Source: an uncultured Dialister sp. (GTDB lineage: Bacteria > Bacillota > Negativicutes > Veillonellales > Dialisteraceae). Taken from it: DNA of 53,919 nucleotides. Both the position numbers and the translations under genes were made by a program. Where the stretch lies: positions 1-53,919 of the forward strand of contig URIB01000008.1 in NCBI GenBank assembly GCA_900547785.1, given 5' to 3'. This document shows positions 32,825 through 42,046 of the stretch, one piece after another (positions within the stretch are counted from its first letter, which is position 1; every line of letters starts with the position of its first letter). The notes beneath the pieces were generated by a model. It saw only the letters and a list, made by a program, of their open reading frames with translations. It did not search any database and was not told where the DNA came from.

Positions 32825-33361
32825 TTATTTTCTTATAATCAGTTCATTTCTTGTCAGTGTCCGTGTCATATCACTGTGACCGGAAAGTTTTGTGACAGGG
32901 GCGCCTTCTTGCAGAAACCGGACTTCTTTCACATCCGGAAATTCGGTCAGCGTATTTACGATAAGGGCGGTAAATAATTCCTCCGTCGTGGCACTGTTTT
33001 CCAAGTTTGACAATTCTTTTGAAAAGTCGGCAACGGCCATACCGTCTTTTACGGTGACGGAAAGAGCGGTTAAGTTTTCAGGGCAGATCGGATATTTCTT
33101 TTTTCTGTCGCGGGCAATTGTTTCCTTAAGTGCGGCAAGATGAAAATCATCTTTCGTTTTTACTTGTATATGCAAAGGTTTGATTTTCAGGAAATCATCG
33201 GTTACCTCATAGACGGTCAGGTCGGCTTTGGAAGTTTCTTCTGATGCAGGGGGCGTTTTTGCGGGAACTGGCGGATTTCGGCCGGAATCGGAAAAGAGAC
33301 TGCATCCCGATATAACGGCAGCCAATAAAATAACGGCGGATGCTGTAATTATTTTTTTCAT
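32825..33361 (-). CDS. Lipoprotein with GerMN domain
   Basis: 178 residues. A lipoprotein signal with lipobox VISGC (Cys near 19) is followed by a Pro/Ser linker and a GerMN-type domain (about 45-170) containing LTALSVTVKDGMAVADFSKEL and TEFPDVKEVRFLQEG. GerMN domains occur in envelope proteins of Firmicutes, often next to cell-wall amidases. The ATG at 33361 has GGAG at a better spacing than the ATG one codon earlier. It lies 10 bp after the amidase gene on the minus strand, so they are co-transcribed and probably act together at the cell wall. Confidence 0.85.
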   Translation of the reverse strand: MKKIITASAVILLAAVISGCSLFSDSGRNPPVPAKTPPASEETSKADLTVYEVTDDFLKIKPLHIQVKTKDDFHLAALKETIARDRKKKYPICPENLTALSVTVKDGMAVADFSKELSNLENSATTEELFTALIVNTLTEFPDVKEVRFLQEGAPVTKLSGHSDMTRTLTRNELIIRK

Positions 33362-33371
33362 CATAATCTCC

Positions 33372-34502
33372 TTAATCGGCTTGGGTAAAATAATCGACAA
33401 GACCGTTGAACAAGCTTTGGGCAATTTGCAGGGGCGCTTCTTTGGAAGTCAGCATTTTGACCCTTTTTTCATTGGTGATATAGCCGAGTTCCATTAAAAC
33501 GGAAGGCATCGTGGTATGAGCGGTGACATAAAAATCATTGCCCCGGACTCCCCGGTTCGGGAAATCGAGATCCCGCATGGCGGCCCGGTGAAGCAGATGA
33601 GCCAGAAGAAGTGACCGATCGCTTCCTATGTGGTAGTAGGCGGTTACGCCGTCAATTTTCGGGTTGCTGATGGCATCAATATGCAAAGAAAGAAAAGCGT
33701 TTGCATGGGCTTCGTTGGCGATATCGCAGCGGGCCTGCAATTCGGCGACATCATCGGCATGAGGCGCGAATACGTCCTTGTCTTTCGTGCGTGTCATAAC
33801 CACTCTGGCTCCGGCGGAGGAAAGCAAATCTCTCAGCGGAAGAGCAATGGACAGCGTGATGTCTTTTTCGTACACTTCTTTTTTGTTTAAGTGTCCGATA
33901 GCGCCGGGATCACTGCCGCCGTGACCGGGATCAATGCATATGACCTTTCCCTTTAGAATTTTTTTAGCTTCCGGAGAAATGGAAAAATTTTTCAAGGAAG
34001 AAATGGCGGGAGAAACTTTTTTGATTTCCAATTTTTTGCCGGGGGCTTTGAAGTATGTTTTTTTTGCGCCCGGAATCGGAATGTCGATGACGAGGCGGTG
34101 AGGCTTTCCGGCCGCTTTATCCGGACGGAGAGCAAAAATACGGATATCCGCCATCCGTACCGGTTTTGTCATGAGAATGTCTAAATAAGTATCTCCTTCT
34201 TTTTCGGAGAGCGTGGCAAAATCAATAATGCGGGGATCCATTTCATATTGGGAAGCTACATTTTCTTTTTTTGTATTTCTTAAAATGACTTGGAAGTTTT
34301 TACCTTCCGCATCAATAGCCGCTTCCGCTTTGACCGCTTTTGATAAATCCATCGCAATACGTACAAAAGGAGGGTCACCGTCATTTCTGGCGGTCCATCG
34401 CAGATCGGAGAGCCGGATCGATGTTTCCGCTGCGGAAGCGGATAATATGCCGGCGAAAACAAAAGCAAATAGAAATGTAAAAAGCAGAACTGTTTTTTTC
34501 AT
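33372..34502 (-). CDS. N-acetylmuramoyl-L-alanine amidase with AMIN domain
   Basis: 376 residues: a signal peptide (about 1-24), an AMIN domain (about 28-140) for envelope targeting and an Amidase_3 catalytic domain (about 185-370). Zinc ligands appear in CIDPGHGGSDPGAIG (His near 194), in the Glu of KEVYEKD and in SLHIDA, and the catalytic Glu in VLMELGYITNE. It cleaves the amide between MurNAc and the stem peptide, typically at daughter-cell separation. It is followed by the GerMN lipoprotein gene on the same strand. Confidence 0.92.
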   Translation of the reverse strand: MKKTVLLFTFLFAFVFAGILSASAAETSIRLSDLRWTARNDGDPPFVRIAMDLSKAVKAEAAIDAEGKNFQVILRNTKKENVASQYEMDPRIIDFATLSEKEGDTYLDILMTKPVRMADIRIFALRPDKAAGKPHRLVIDIPIPGAKKTYFKAPGKKLEIKKVSPAISSLKNFSISPEAKKILKGKVICIDPGHGGSDPGAIGHLNKKEVYEKDITLSIALPLRDLLSSAGARVVMTRTKDKDVFAPHADDVAELQARCDIANEAHANAFLSLHIDAISNPKIDGVTAYYHIGSDRSLLLAHLLHRAAMRDLDFPNRGVRGNDFYVTAHTTMPSVLMELGYITNEKRVKMLTSKEAPLQIAQSLFNGLVDYFTQAD

Positions 34503-34715
34503 GAAAATCCTTTCTACCAGTATCAGGACTATAAATACATTCAGTTAATGCTTTTTCATTATACCATGTTTATAAACGGATGGATTGCCGGACAGAAGAA
34601 TGAAGCAAGAGTGAAACTGCGGGAGCGGATTTTGCTTTTCATGACAGAAACCGAGTTTTGTAGTAAAATAACAATGTATTTTGTTTTGGAAAAGCGATAT
34701 AAAGAGAGGTTTTTG

Positions 34716-35621
34716 ATGATATATGCTTGTTCATGGAGACGGATTCTGTGGATGTTCATATCCGTTTTTATGCTTATTACCGTTATAATGACATCCGGCT
34801 GCACGGGGACGGATATGTTTTCAAAAAAAGAAAACACGGCGGCGGAAGAAAGAAAAACCGCAAAAGAGGAAAAGACTCCGGGATTTAAGCCGGGAGCCGC
34901 TGTTGCGGAAAGAAGTTCCGATGTGGAGTACAGTGTGCCGCAGGGCGTTTCCGTTCTGATGTATCATATGATCGGAGATATGAAAAATAACTCCGCCGTG
35001 ATGACGGAAGAAAATCTGAGAAGACAGATGCAATATCTGAAAGATCATGATTATCATCCGATTACCATGCAGGAATTATATGATTATGTGGCGAAAGGTG
35101 CCGCTTTGCCGTCCCGTCCGGTTTGTATCACTTTTGACGACGGATACGCCGATTCTTACACCGTCGTCTACCCGATGATGAAAGAATTCGGGTATCCTTG
35201 GACCCTGTTTCTAATTACCGATGATGTGGAAAAAGGATATAACCGTATGACTTGGGAACAGTTGAAAGAAATGGCGGAGAGCGGGACGGTCACAATTGCC
35301 AATCATACGCTCAGCCATCCCCGGCTTCACAATCTGGCTACAAGAAAAGAAAAAGAAAATGAAATCATAGGAGCCAATCAGGCATTGAAATACCGTTTGG
35401 GGATTGATAACGAATGGCTGGCATATCCTTATGGTGATTATGATGATGAAGTGATTGACATCTGTATCAAAGCAGGTATAAAAATGGCGGTGACGACCGA
35501 TGCGGGGCGTGTTCATGTAGGGAGCTATCCCTATGATTTGAAACGTGTATATATCGGAAATAACGTTTCCATGGCACGTTTTGCCGAACGGCTTAATCAT
35601 GATCACTATGCACCTTTATAA
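34716..35621 (+). CDS. Polysaccharide deacetylase lipoprotein
   Basis: 301 residues. A lipoprotein signal ends in MTSGC (Cys near 28), with a charged linker after it. The NodB-type deacetylase domain begins VLMYHMIGD and has the metal/catalytic motifs TFDDGYADSYT (about 146-156) and HTLSHPRLH (about 203-211). The ATG at 34716 has AGAGAGG upstream; the frame extends further upstream but without a signal sequence. It removes N- or O-acetyl groups from a surface or wall glycan. It is the first of three same-strand envelope genes. Confidence 0.9.
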   Translation: MIYACSWRRILWMFISVFMLITVIMTSGCTGTDMFSKKENTAAEERKTAKEEKTPGFKPGAAVAERSSDVEYSVPQGVSVLMYHMIGDMKNNSAVMTEENLRRQMQYLKDHDYHPITMQELYDYVAKGAALPSRPVCITFDDGYADSYTVVYPMMKEFGYPWTLFLITDDVEKGYNRMTWEQLKEMAESGTVTIANHTLSHPRLHNLATRKEKENEIIGANQALKYRLGIDNEWLAYPYGDYDDEVIDICIKAGIKMAVTTDAGRVHVGSYPYDLKRVYIGNNVSMARFAERLNHDHYAPL

Positions 35622-35635
35622 AAGCAGGAGAAAGA

Positions 35636-36583
35636 ATGAATAAAATTTTTCACAGCCTTACTTTCCGGTTCATTGTTGTTACTTTCATATTCTTTATAGT
35701 CACTTCACCGGTGATTGTATTATTCGGTCCTTTCGGAAATTTAAAACGGGCGGTTGTCGGAGCGATTATACGTTCCCGCCATCCGCATTACATTACATGG
35801 CTGTACACGCAGGACGAATTGAATGAAATATTGGGCGTTGTCAAGACAACGGAACAGACGAAAGTATTGTCTTTTAAACCGAGAACGGATCCGACGTTAT
35901 CGTTGCAAAAGATTGATACTCCCCGTTTTGTCGGCTATCTTTTGGAAATTCCGAATCCCAAGCGTGTGCAGGTGGCAACGGCGGCGGATATCCGGGAAAA
36001 AGGAGATACAACGAGTCATATTGCCAAAGTCAATAATGCGGTGGCTGCTATTAACGGCGGCGGGTTTTATGATCCCAACGGTACAGGTACGGGACGTCTT
36101 CCCTATGGATTTATTCTCCACGAAGGGAAATATCTTTTAGGAGAGCAGGTCGATGATGAGGAGCGGGTCGATTTTATCGGAATGACGAAATCCGGCAATC
36201 TGATAGCCGGTCATTATAATAAAAAAGAACTGCGTGATTTAGGAGCGATAGAAGGACTTACATTCGGACCGCCGCTCATTATGAACGGGAAAAAAGTCAT
36301 CCGCTCCGGTGACGGAGGCTGGGGCATCAGTCCGAGATCCTGCATCGGGCAGAAAAAAGACGGGACCATGATGTTTCTTGTCATTGACGGACGACAGCCG
36401 GGATACAGCATAGGCGCCACTTTGGTGGACGTGCAGAATATTATGTATGAAAAAGGAGCGTATATCGCCGCCAATTTGGACGGAGGATCAAGTACGACGC
36501 TCTACTATAACGGGAATGTAGTCAATAAACCGGCGGATCTTCTGGGTGAGCGGATGATTCCCACCGCTTTTATCGTGAAATAG
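35636..36583 (+). CDS. Phosphodiester glycosidase (NAGPA domain) membrane-anchored protein
   Basis: 315 residues. One N-terminal membrane span (about 9-32) acts as an anchor. The NAGPA domain follows, with VAAINGGGFYDPNG (about 136-149), LTFGPPLIMNGK, SPRSCIGQKKDG and AANLDGGSSTTLYYNG. The family removes sugars in phosphodiester linkage and is common in exopolysaccharide and wall-glycan gene sets. It starts 14 bp after the deacetylase and is followed 10 bp later by another membrane-anchored protein, so a shared glycan-remodelling role is likely. Confidence 0.88.
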   Translation: MNKIFHSLTFRFIVVTFIFFIVTSPVIVLFGPFGNLKRAVVGAIIRSRHPHYITWLYTQDELNEILGVVKTTEQTKVLSFKPRTDPTLSLQKIDTPRFVGYLLEIPNPKRVQVATAADIREKGDTTSHIAKVNNAVAAINGGGFYDPNGTGTGRLPYGFILHEGKYLLGEQVDDEERVDFIGMTKSGNLIAGHYNKKELRDLGAIEGLTFGPPLIMNGKKVIRSGDGGWGISPRSCIGQKKDGTMMFLVIDGRQPGYSIGATLVDVQNIMYEKGAYIAANLDGGSSTTLYYNGNVVNKPADLLGERMIPTAFIVK

Positions 36584-36593
36584 GAGGTGCCCT

Positions 36594-37550
36594 GTGAATA
36601 AAAAATTAGCGGCTTTTATCGCTTGTTCCGTCATAGGCATCGGTGTGCAGGCCGCAGGTTATCTCTATTTGGATCAATTTCTTTTTGCTCCTCTTTCCGC
36701 TGACGATTATGGGGTATCCGTTTTGCAAGGAAAAAACCGGGATGCCTTGGACAAAGCGGGAAAGAAAATATTCTCCCAAGTGAGTGTGAAAGGAAAGCCT
36801 TATTATTCCCATGACTATCACTACATGGCGGACGTGACGGAAGATTCGGTGACGATTTACAATGCGGACAGTATCCGCACGCCGCAAAAAGTGGATCTCA
36901 AAAATCAGGGCGTGTCTTTTTTTGAATGGATGCCGGATCGGAATTTGGCACTTATGGCGCTATATCCCCTTCACTGGAAAGGGGGACGCTGGGATGTTAC
37001 TTTGGCAAGATATAATCCCGAAGGCGTCACTCACGAATCGGATGCACCGATTCAAGACCTGCCGAGAAATTCTAAAATTATTGATGTCGCTTATTCAACG
37101 GCAACCAATGCAGTATATATGAAAATGGAAGTGGGACAAGGGCTACACCGCATTTACAGAACCGATGCCAATTATGATACGCGCCGCATTTATGTCCAGA
37201 CATCTCATATAGGAAAGATAGCGGTTTTCTATGATGAAGATAAATTTTTCTATGATGACAGCCAAAGAGGCATCATGTACCTCTTTGACGGTGATGACAG
37301 CGGCTGGCGCGTAATTTCTCCGCCCGGGAAATTCCGTCTGATCGGACTTGGACCGGATAAAACGATTTACGCGGTGAAAATGAATCAAAAAGACGAAGTG
37401 ACAGGCTATTATACAGGTCGTTTGAGAGTCGGGTTCGAAGAAGTGAAATCGTTAGAAACTCCGGTGGACTTTAATTCAGTCACCGTTCATATGATTCAAG
37501 AGGCGGCGGCATTAAGAGCCAAAGAAGAAAAGGAAATCAAAAAACAATAA
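36594..37550 (+). CDS. Membrane-anchored protein of unknown function
   Basis: 318 residues with a GTG start and AGGAGGTG upstream. A hydrophobic N-terminus (KLAAFIACSVIGIGVQAAGYLYL) serves as signal or anchor. The rest is a soluble, beta-rich domain with repeated aromatic strands (DVTLARYNPEG, AVFYDEDKFFYDD, RGIMYLFDGDDSGW, KTIYAVKMNQKD) that may form a beta-propeller-like fold (inference). It ends in a short charged helix. No family is recognised. It is the last gene of the envelope triplet and is followed by a terminator. Confidence 0.75.
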   Translation: MNKKLAAFIACSVIGIGVQAAGYLYLDQFLFAPLSADDYGVSVLQGKNRDALDKAGKKIFSQVSVKGKPYYSHDYHYMADVTEDSVTIYNADSIRTPQKVDLKNQGVSFFEWMPDRNLALMALYPLHWKGGRWDVTLARYNPEGVTHESDAPIQDLPRNSKIIDVAYSTATNAVYMKMEVGQGLHRIYRTDANYDTRRIYVQTSHIGKIAVFYDEDKFFYDDSQRGIMYLFDGDDSGWRVISPPGKFRLIGLGPDKTIYAVKMNQKDEVTGYYTGRLRVGFEEVKSLETPVDFNSVTVHMIQEAAALRAKEEKEIKKQ

Positions 37551-37553
37551 AAG

Positions 37554-37578
37554 AGTCCGGGAAATCCCCGGGCTTTTT
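37554..37578 (+). terminator. Terminator after the envelope triplet
   Basis: AGTCCGGG pairs with CCCGGGCT around AAATC, followed by T5. Confidence 0.85.
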
Positions 37579-37620
37579 ATGTGGAGAACGGAAATATTTT
37601 TCCGTTATTTCTTTGGTATC

Positions 37621-37629
37621 TGCTATAAT
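37621..37629 (+). promoter_or_regulatory. Extended -10 promoter of pyrFE
   Basis: TGCTATAAT, 22 bp before the pyrF ATG; no clear -35. No pyrimidine attenuator fits in this short leader. Confidence 0.5.
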
Positions 37630-37651
37630 AAAAAAGTAAAAAGGAGGCTTT

Positions 37652-38374
37652 ATGGAAAAAATACATGCCGCAGATGACAGAATCATCATAGCTCTTGATG
37701 TTGATCATTTTCATAAAATGAAAGCGGTGGTCGCAGAGTTGGGGGACCGTGTATCTTTTTATAAAGTGGGCATGGAGCTTTATTATGCGGCGGGAAGTGA
37801 AACGGTGACCTGGCTTTGTGAGCAGGGAAAGCAGGTTTTTCTCGATTTGAAAATGTACGATATTCCCAATACCGTGGCGAAGGGAATTGTATCGGCGGCC
37901 CGCTCGGGCGCAACACTGATTACAATTCATGCAAGCGGCGGACGGCGTATGATGGAAGCGGCTGTAGAGGCGGCGCACAAAGTGGGCCGGGGAAAACAAA
38001 GACCGAAAATTCTGGCAGTGACCGTTCTCACCAGCTTTGATGAAATGCTGTGGAAAGAAACGGGAGAAACGCTTTCTGTCAAAGATAAGGTTCTTCATTT
38101 AGCAAAGCTTGCCAAAAAGTCGGGCGTAGACGGAGTGGTGGCCTCTCCTCATGAGGCGGAAGCGATACGACAACTCTGCGGCGCCGATTTTGAAATCGTG
38201 ACACCCGGCATTCGTCCCGCCTTCGCCGGGAAAGATGACCAGAAACGGGTAGCTGCGCCGAAAACGGCACTTGCGGCAGGGGCATCACGACTTGTTATCG
38301 GCCGCCCCGTGACACAGGCGGAAGATCCGAAAAAAGCGATGGATATGATTTTAAAGGAAATCAAAGGAGAATAA
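37652..38374 (+). CDS. pyrF: Orotidine 5'-phosphate decarboxylase
   Basis: 240 residues. Catalytic Lys and Asp are in FLDLKMYDIPNTV (about 66-78, DxKxxDI), with ALDVDHF at the start and TPGIRP and VIGRPVTQAEDP phosphate-binding loops near the end. It makes UMP from OMP. An AAGGAGG site precedes the ATG. Its stop overlaps the pyrE start (TAATG), so the last two steps of UMP synthesis are coupled. Confidence 0.96.
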   Translation: MEKIHAADDRIIIALDVDHFHKMKAVVAELGDRVSFYKVGMELYYAAGSETVTWLCEQGKQVFLDLKMYDIPNTVAKGIVSAARSGATLITIHASGGRRMMEAAVEAAHKVGRGKQRPKILAVTVLTSFDEMLWKETGETLSVKDKVLHLAKLAKKSGVDGVVASPHEAEAIRQLCGADFEIVTPGIRPAFAGKDDQKRVAAPKTALAAGASRLVIGRPVTQAEDPKKAMDMILKEIKGE

Positions 38375-38961
38375 TGATGGAAAAAGATGCGGAATCCTTA
38401 TTGAGAGAAACAAAAGCGATTTTGGAAGGGCATTTTCTTTTAACCAGCGGACTGCACAGTCCTTTGTATGTAGAGAAGTTTAATGTTCTCCAGCATCCGG
38501 AGTATACCGAAAAGCTTTGTCGTATGATTGCCGACCATTTCCGCGGGAAAGGAATTGTTACAGTTATCGGTCCCGCTACGGGAGGAATTATTTTATCCCA
38601 GGTGACAGCCCGTCTTTTGGGTGTCCGTTCGATTTTCACGGAAAGAGAAAACGGAAAAATGACACTCCGCCGGGGATTCCATATCGAGCCGGGAGAAAAA
38701 GTTCTGATTGTGGAAGATATTGTAACGACCGGCGGTTCCATCCGTGAAGTGGTGGATGTGGTGAATGAAGCACATGGTGATATAGTAGGAATCGGACTGT
38801 TTGTGGATCGTTCCGGCGGAAAAGCTGATTACGGCGTGCCGGAAGAAAAAGTATTTCCCCTTGTTCATCTCGCCGTACCGACCTATGCGAAGGAGGAATG
38901 TCCTCTTTGCAAAGACGGCGTAGCTGTTACGGAAAGAGGAAGTCATCATTTAAAAAAATAA
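38374..38961 (+). CDS. pyrE: Orotate phosphoribosyltransferase
   Basis: 195 residues. The PRPP-binding motif is VLIVEDIVTTGGSI (about 110-123), with GPATGGIILSQ upstream and LLTSGLHSPLYVEKF at the N-terminus. The C-terminus carries a Cys pair (CPLC) as in the longer PyrE subgroup. It converts orotate and PRPP to OMP, the substrate of PyrF encoded just before it. A second ATG one codon later is possible. Confidence 0.95.
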   Translation: MMEKDAESLLRETKAILEGHFLLTSGLHSPLYVEKFNVLQHPEYTEKLCRMIADHFRGKGIVTVIGPATGGIILSQVTARLLGVRSIFTERENGKMTLRRGFHIEPGEKVLIVEDIVTTGGSIREVVDVVNEAHGDIVGIGLFVDRSGGKADYGVPEEKVFPLVHLAVPTYAKEECPLCKDGVAVTERGSHHLKK

Positions 38962-38988
38962 AAGACGGTCTATACTGCCGCCGGAAAT

Positions 38989-39043
38989 AAAAAAAGGAGG
39001 AGAGAGTCTTACATGAAAAGAAAGATTCTCTCCTCTTTTTTTT
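38989..39043. terminator. Bidirectional terminator between pyrE and the FMN oxidoreductase gene
   Basis: A long stem (AGGAGGAGAGAGTCTT with its near-complement) between an A-tract and a T-tract. It serves both convergent genes. Confidence 0.88.
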
Positions 39044-40100
39044 ATTCGCCCGTCAATTCTTGCATTAAATCGGGAACGGTTGTTATTTTATGAATTTTAT
39101 GGGCATTTTCACCGCAGAAAATCAAGGCGTTGTCCACATCTCCTTTGGCGGCACGGATCAATGCCATGGTGATACAGTAGGGGGTGCTTTGGGGCCGGCA
39201 GGTTTTCAAGCAGTGGAAACAATTCGTGATATTTTCCCGGTACGCTCTTACTTTTTTTACAAAGGGATTTAAAATGGCTCGCCCCGGCATGTGAACGGGG
39301 CTTTCTACAATGGTGATGTCTTCTTTTTTTGCTTTTACATACATTTCCTTAAAGGCTTCGGCAGCATCACATTCTTTTGTTGCGACGAAACGGGTGGCCA
39401 TTTGTACGCCTGAAAGACCTAAAGACAAATAGCGGACGATGTCTTTTTTGTCAAACACGCCGCCCCCGAAAACGACGGGGATTTTTTTATTGAATTTTTC
39501 CTCAAAACTCCGGACGACAGAAAGGATTTCCTTGATTTCTTCTTCATAACCCCGGTGTTCGTACCGTTTGATGTCTTCTCTGCTGTATCCGAGATGACCG
39601 CCCGCTTTCGGCCCTTCTATGACAACCAAATCGGCGGTGGTCCGGTGATGGCGTTCCCATAGTTTTAAAAGCACGCGGCAGGATTTGGCGGAACTTATAA
39701 TCGGTGCGATTTTGGCTTTTGTATCTTTGACATAGGTGGGAAGATCGGAAGGAAGTCCGGCGCCGGAAAAAATAATATCCGCTCCGTTTTTTACGGCACA
39801 TCGTGCGTAATCTTCGTAGTGATGTCCTTTTGCCATGATGTTTACACCGAGGATGCCTCTTGGGGCAGTTTCCCTTGCTTTTTCCAGATGATAAGAAAGA
39901 GCACGGCAGTTTGCGCGGGCTGTATCGGAACGGAAATCGGATTCTTCGAATCCCGGCTGCGCGGCGGAAATGACGCCGATACCTCCCTCTTTGGCGACGG
40001 CACCTGCCAAACCGGATAAACTGATTCCGATTCCCATGCCGCCTTGGATAATGGGGATTGAAGCGGTCAGTTCCCCTATGTGCAGTTCCGGAAATTTCAT
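39042..40100 (-). CDS. FMN-dependent nitronate monooxygenase / FabK-like oxidoreductase
   Basis: 352 residues of the NMO/2-nitropropane dioxygenase TIM-barrel family: PIIQGGMGIGISLSGLAGAV at about 16-35, GVNIMAKG, IIFSGAGLPSDLP, VIEGPKAGGHLGY, VVFGGGVFDKKD and GVQMATRFVATKEC. It has an extra C-terminal Cys-rich segment (CFHCLKTCRPQSTPYC) not found in classical FabK. The ATG at 40100 follows GGAGGTTGTT. It is divergent from the fapR-fab operon, and no fabI or fabK lies inside that operon. An enoyl-ACP reductase role is therefore tempting but unproven; nitronate oxidation is the family default. Confidence 0.82.
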   Translation of the reverse strand: MKFPELHIGELTASIPIIQGGMGIGISLSGLAGAVAKEGGIGVISAAQPGFEESDFRSDTARANCRALSYHLEKARETAPRGILGVNIMAKGHHYEDYARCAVKNGADIIFSGAGLPSDLPTYVKDTKAKIAPIISSAKSCRVLLKLWERHHRTTADLVVIEGPKAGGHLGYSREDIKRYEHRGYEEEIKEILSVVRSFEEKFNKKIPVVFGGGVFDKKDIVRYLSLGLSGVQMATRFVATKECDAAEAFKEMYVKAKKEDITIVESPVHMPGRAILNPFVKKVRAYRENITNCFHCLKTCRPQSTPYCITMALIRAAKGDVDNALIFCGENAHKIHKITTVPDLMQELTGE

Positions 40101-40434
40101 AACAACCTCCATAAAGAAAACAAAATAATAAAAATGTTTTATAATATAAATAGTAAATCGCAAATATTTTTTGTATTTTAGTTTAAATATAGATAAAAGT
40201 CAAGAATTTTTATAAATAGAAAATAAAACAAAAATAAAAATATTTTTTAATATAGTCAAAAGGGTTGAAAAAGAGAAAAATCAGATTCACGCACTTGCCA
40301 ATATTTATGACCAGGTGATAAAATAATAAAAAATCCGATAAGTTTATATCGGGGAAGATGAAGATATTTCATCAATAGTTCCAGAAGGACTGATATAATT
40401 TATTGAGATATGGTATTATCAGCAGGTGATAAAT
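40101..40434. promoter_or_regulatory. Divergent control region of the FMN oxidoreductase and fapR
   Basis: AT-rich. An extended -10 (TGATATAAT, 40391-40399) points to fapR. Just downstream, GATA-tggtat-TATC (40407-40420) is a partial palindrome in the position a FapR operator would take. CAGGTGATAAA occurs twice (near 40311 and 40423). CCGATA and TATCGG pair at about 40334-40351. FapR autoregulation is expected from the family, but the match to its consensus is weak. Confidence 0.45.
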
Positions 40435-40995
40435 ATGAAGAGGAGCAAGCTCAATAAGGAGGAGCGCCGGGAAGCGATAGCGGAAGCCATCCATGAAAAT
40501 CCTTGTCTGACCGATGAGGAACTGGCCCGCAAATTTTCGGTGTCGGTCGCTACCGTGCGTCTGGATAGACAAACCTTAGGGATTCCTCAAATGCGGGAAC
40601 GAATAGAGCAGGCAATGACAGCGCCTCCGTCGGGAAGCGGTGAAGATTTCCAGGTCTTGGATTTGGAACCGGAGAGGAAAGGGGTGGCTCTATTTACGAC
40701 CAAAGAGTTCATGACGGACGGATCCGGTATGGTTGCCGCGGATCGTTTGTATAAGGCGGCGTCCGGATTTGCCGAACTGCTGGCAGGAGAACTTTTATCA
40801 CCCGTTCAGGTGGGAAATATCAAATACAAGCAGCCTGTCGGACCGGATAAGCTTCTTGTTTTAAAAGGCAAAATCGCATTAATGAAAAATAATAAAAAGT
40901 ATATTTATATCAGTTTTTTTGAAGAACGTACAGAAATATTCAGAGCGAAGTTCATTATGAAAGCGGCAGAAGAATCGGGTGACAGTCATGAATAA
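40435..40995 (+). CDS. fapR: Transcriptional regulator FapR of fatty-acid and phospholipid synthesis
   Basis: 186 residues. The N-terminal DeoR-like HTH (LTDEELARKFSVSVATVRLDRQTLGI, about 27-52) and linker helix precede a hotdog-fold domain (about 85-180) that senses malonyl-CoA or malonyl-ACP in Bacillus. The ATG at 40435 has AGGTG upstream; a GTG three codons earlier is also possible. It heads fapR-plsX-fabH-fabD-fabG-acpP-fabF and overlaps plsX by 8 bp. Confidence 0.92.
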   Translation: MKRSKLNKEERREAIAEAIHENPCLTDEELARKFSVSVATVRLDRQTLGIPQMRERIEQAMTAPPSGSGEDFQVLDLEPERKGVALFTTKEFMTDGSGMVAADRLYKAASGFAELLAGELLSPVQVGNIKYKQPVGPDKLLVLKGKIALMKNNKKYIYISFFEERTEIFRAKFIMKAAEESGDSHE

Positions 40996-42028
40996 AATTG
41001 CGGTAGATGCTATGGGCGGAGATTATGCGCCTGTTGAAATTGTAAAAGGTGCGGTACAGGCGGCAAAAGATTTTAAAATTCCCGTGGTACTGGTGGGCGA
41101 TGAAGAGAAAATCAGGGCGGTTCTTGCAGAAAATCATGAGGAAGCGGATTCTTTGATTGAAGTTCACCATGCATCACAGGTGATTGAGATGGATGAACAT
41201 CCCGGTATGGCGTTCCGCAAAAAGAAAGACGCCTCGGTATCTGTAGGGGCAAAGCTTGTCAAGAAAAGGGAGTGCGGGGCTCTTGTAGCGCCCGGATCGA
41301 CGGGAGCCGCCGTGACGGCAGGACTTCTCGGTATCGGTCGTATATCCGGTGTGGAACGGCCGGCGATTTTGACGCCGATTCCCAATCAAAAAGGAGGGTA
41401 CACCTTCCTTGTGGATTCAGGCGCGAGTACGCAGTCCAAGGCGGAAACGCTCTGTCAAAATGCGGTTCTCGGATATATTTATGCGAAACAAGTACAGCAC
41501 ATTAGAGAACCGAAGGTAGGACTTTTGAATGTCGGAGCGGAAAGCACGAAGGGGAGTCCTACGGTTGCGGAAGCTTACGAACGGTTGTCCCGGCAAAATA
41601 CGATTTCTTTTGCAGGGAATGCGGAAGGCCGGGATATTATGTCCGGAGATTTCGATGTTATCGTGTCGGACGGATTCACAGGAAATGTAGTTTTGAAATT
41701 CGGTGAAGGGGCGGCGAATATGTTTTCCTCTTTATTGAAAGAAGCAGCCGCTAAAGGCGGTCTGAGGGCTAAAATAGGAGCCGTCTTATTGAAACCGGCT
41801 TTAAAAAAATATCTGGTGAAACGGCTTGATTATTCCGAATACGGCGGTGCGCCTTTGATGGGGATTCAAGGGGGGCTTATCATCTGCCACGGAGCGTCCA
41901 AAGCCAGAGCCATCAGAAATGCCGTCCGTATGGCAAGTAATTATGCGGAGGCGCATGTGCCGGACGTGATCAGGAGCACATTACAACAAATACAAGAAGG
42001 AGCCGGTTTACTTACGGAAAGTAAATAA
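40988..42028 (+). CDS. plsX: Phosphate acyltransferase PlsX
   Basis: 346 residues beginning MNKIAVDAMGGDYAP, with VAPGSTGAAVTAGLLGIGRI, the SGAS segment, LLNVGAESTKG and DVIVSDGFTGNVVLKFGEG. It makes acyl-phosphate from acyl-ACP, the first step towards phosphatidic acid by the PlsY route. Its start lies within the fapR end and it is 18 bp ahead of fabH, a standard Firmicute arrangement. Confidence 0.96.
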   Translation: MNKIAVDAMGGDYAPVEIVKGAVQAAKDFKIPVVLVGDEEKIRAVLAENHEEADSLIEVHHASQVIEMDEHPGMAFRKKKDASVSVGAKLVKKRECGALVAPGSTGAAVTAGLLGIGRISGVERPAILTPIPNQKGGYTFLVDSGASTQSKAETLCQNAVLGYIYAKQVQHIREPKVGLLNVGAESTKGSPTVAEAYERLSRQNTISFAGNAEGRDIMSGDFDVIVSDGFTGNVVLKFGEGAANMFSSLLKEAAAKGGLRAKIGAVLLKPALKKYLVKRLDYSEYGGAPLMGIQGGLIICHGASKARAIRNAVRMASNYAEAHVPDVIRSTLQQIQEGAGLLTESK

Positions 42029-42046
42029 ACCGGAAAAAGGGAAAAT

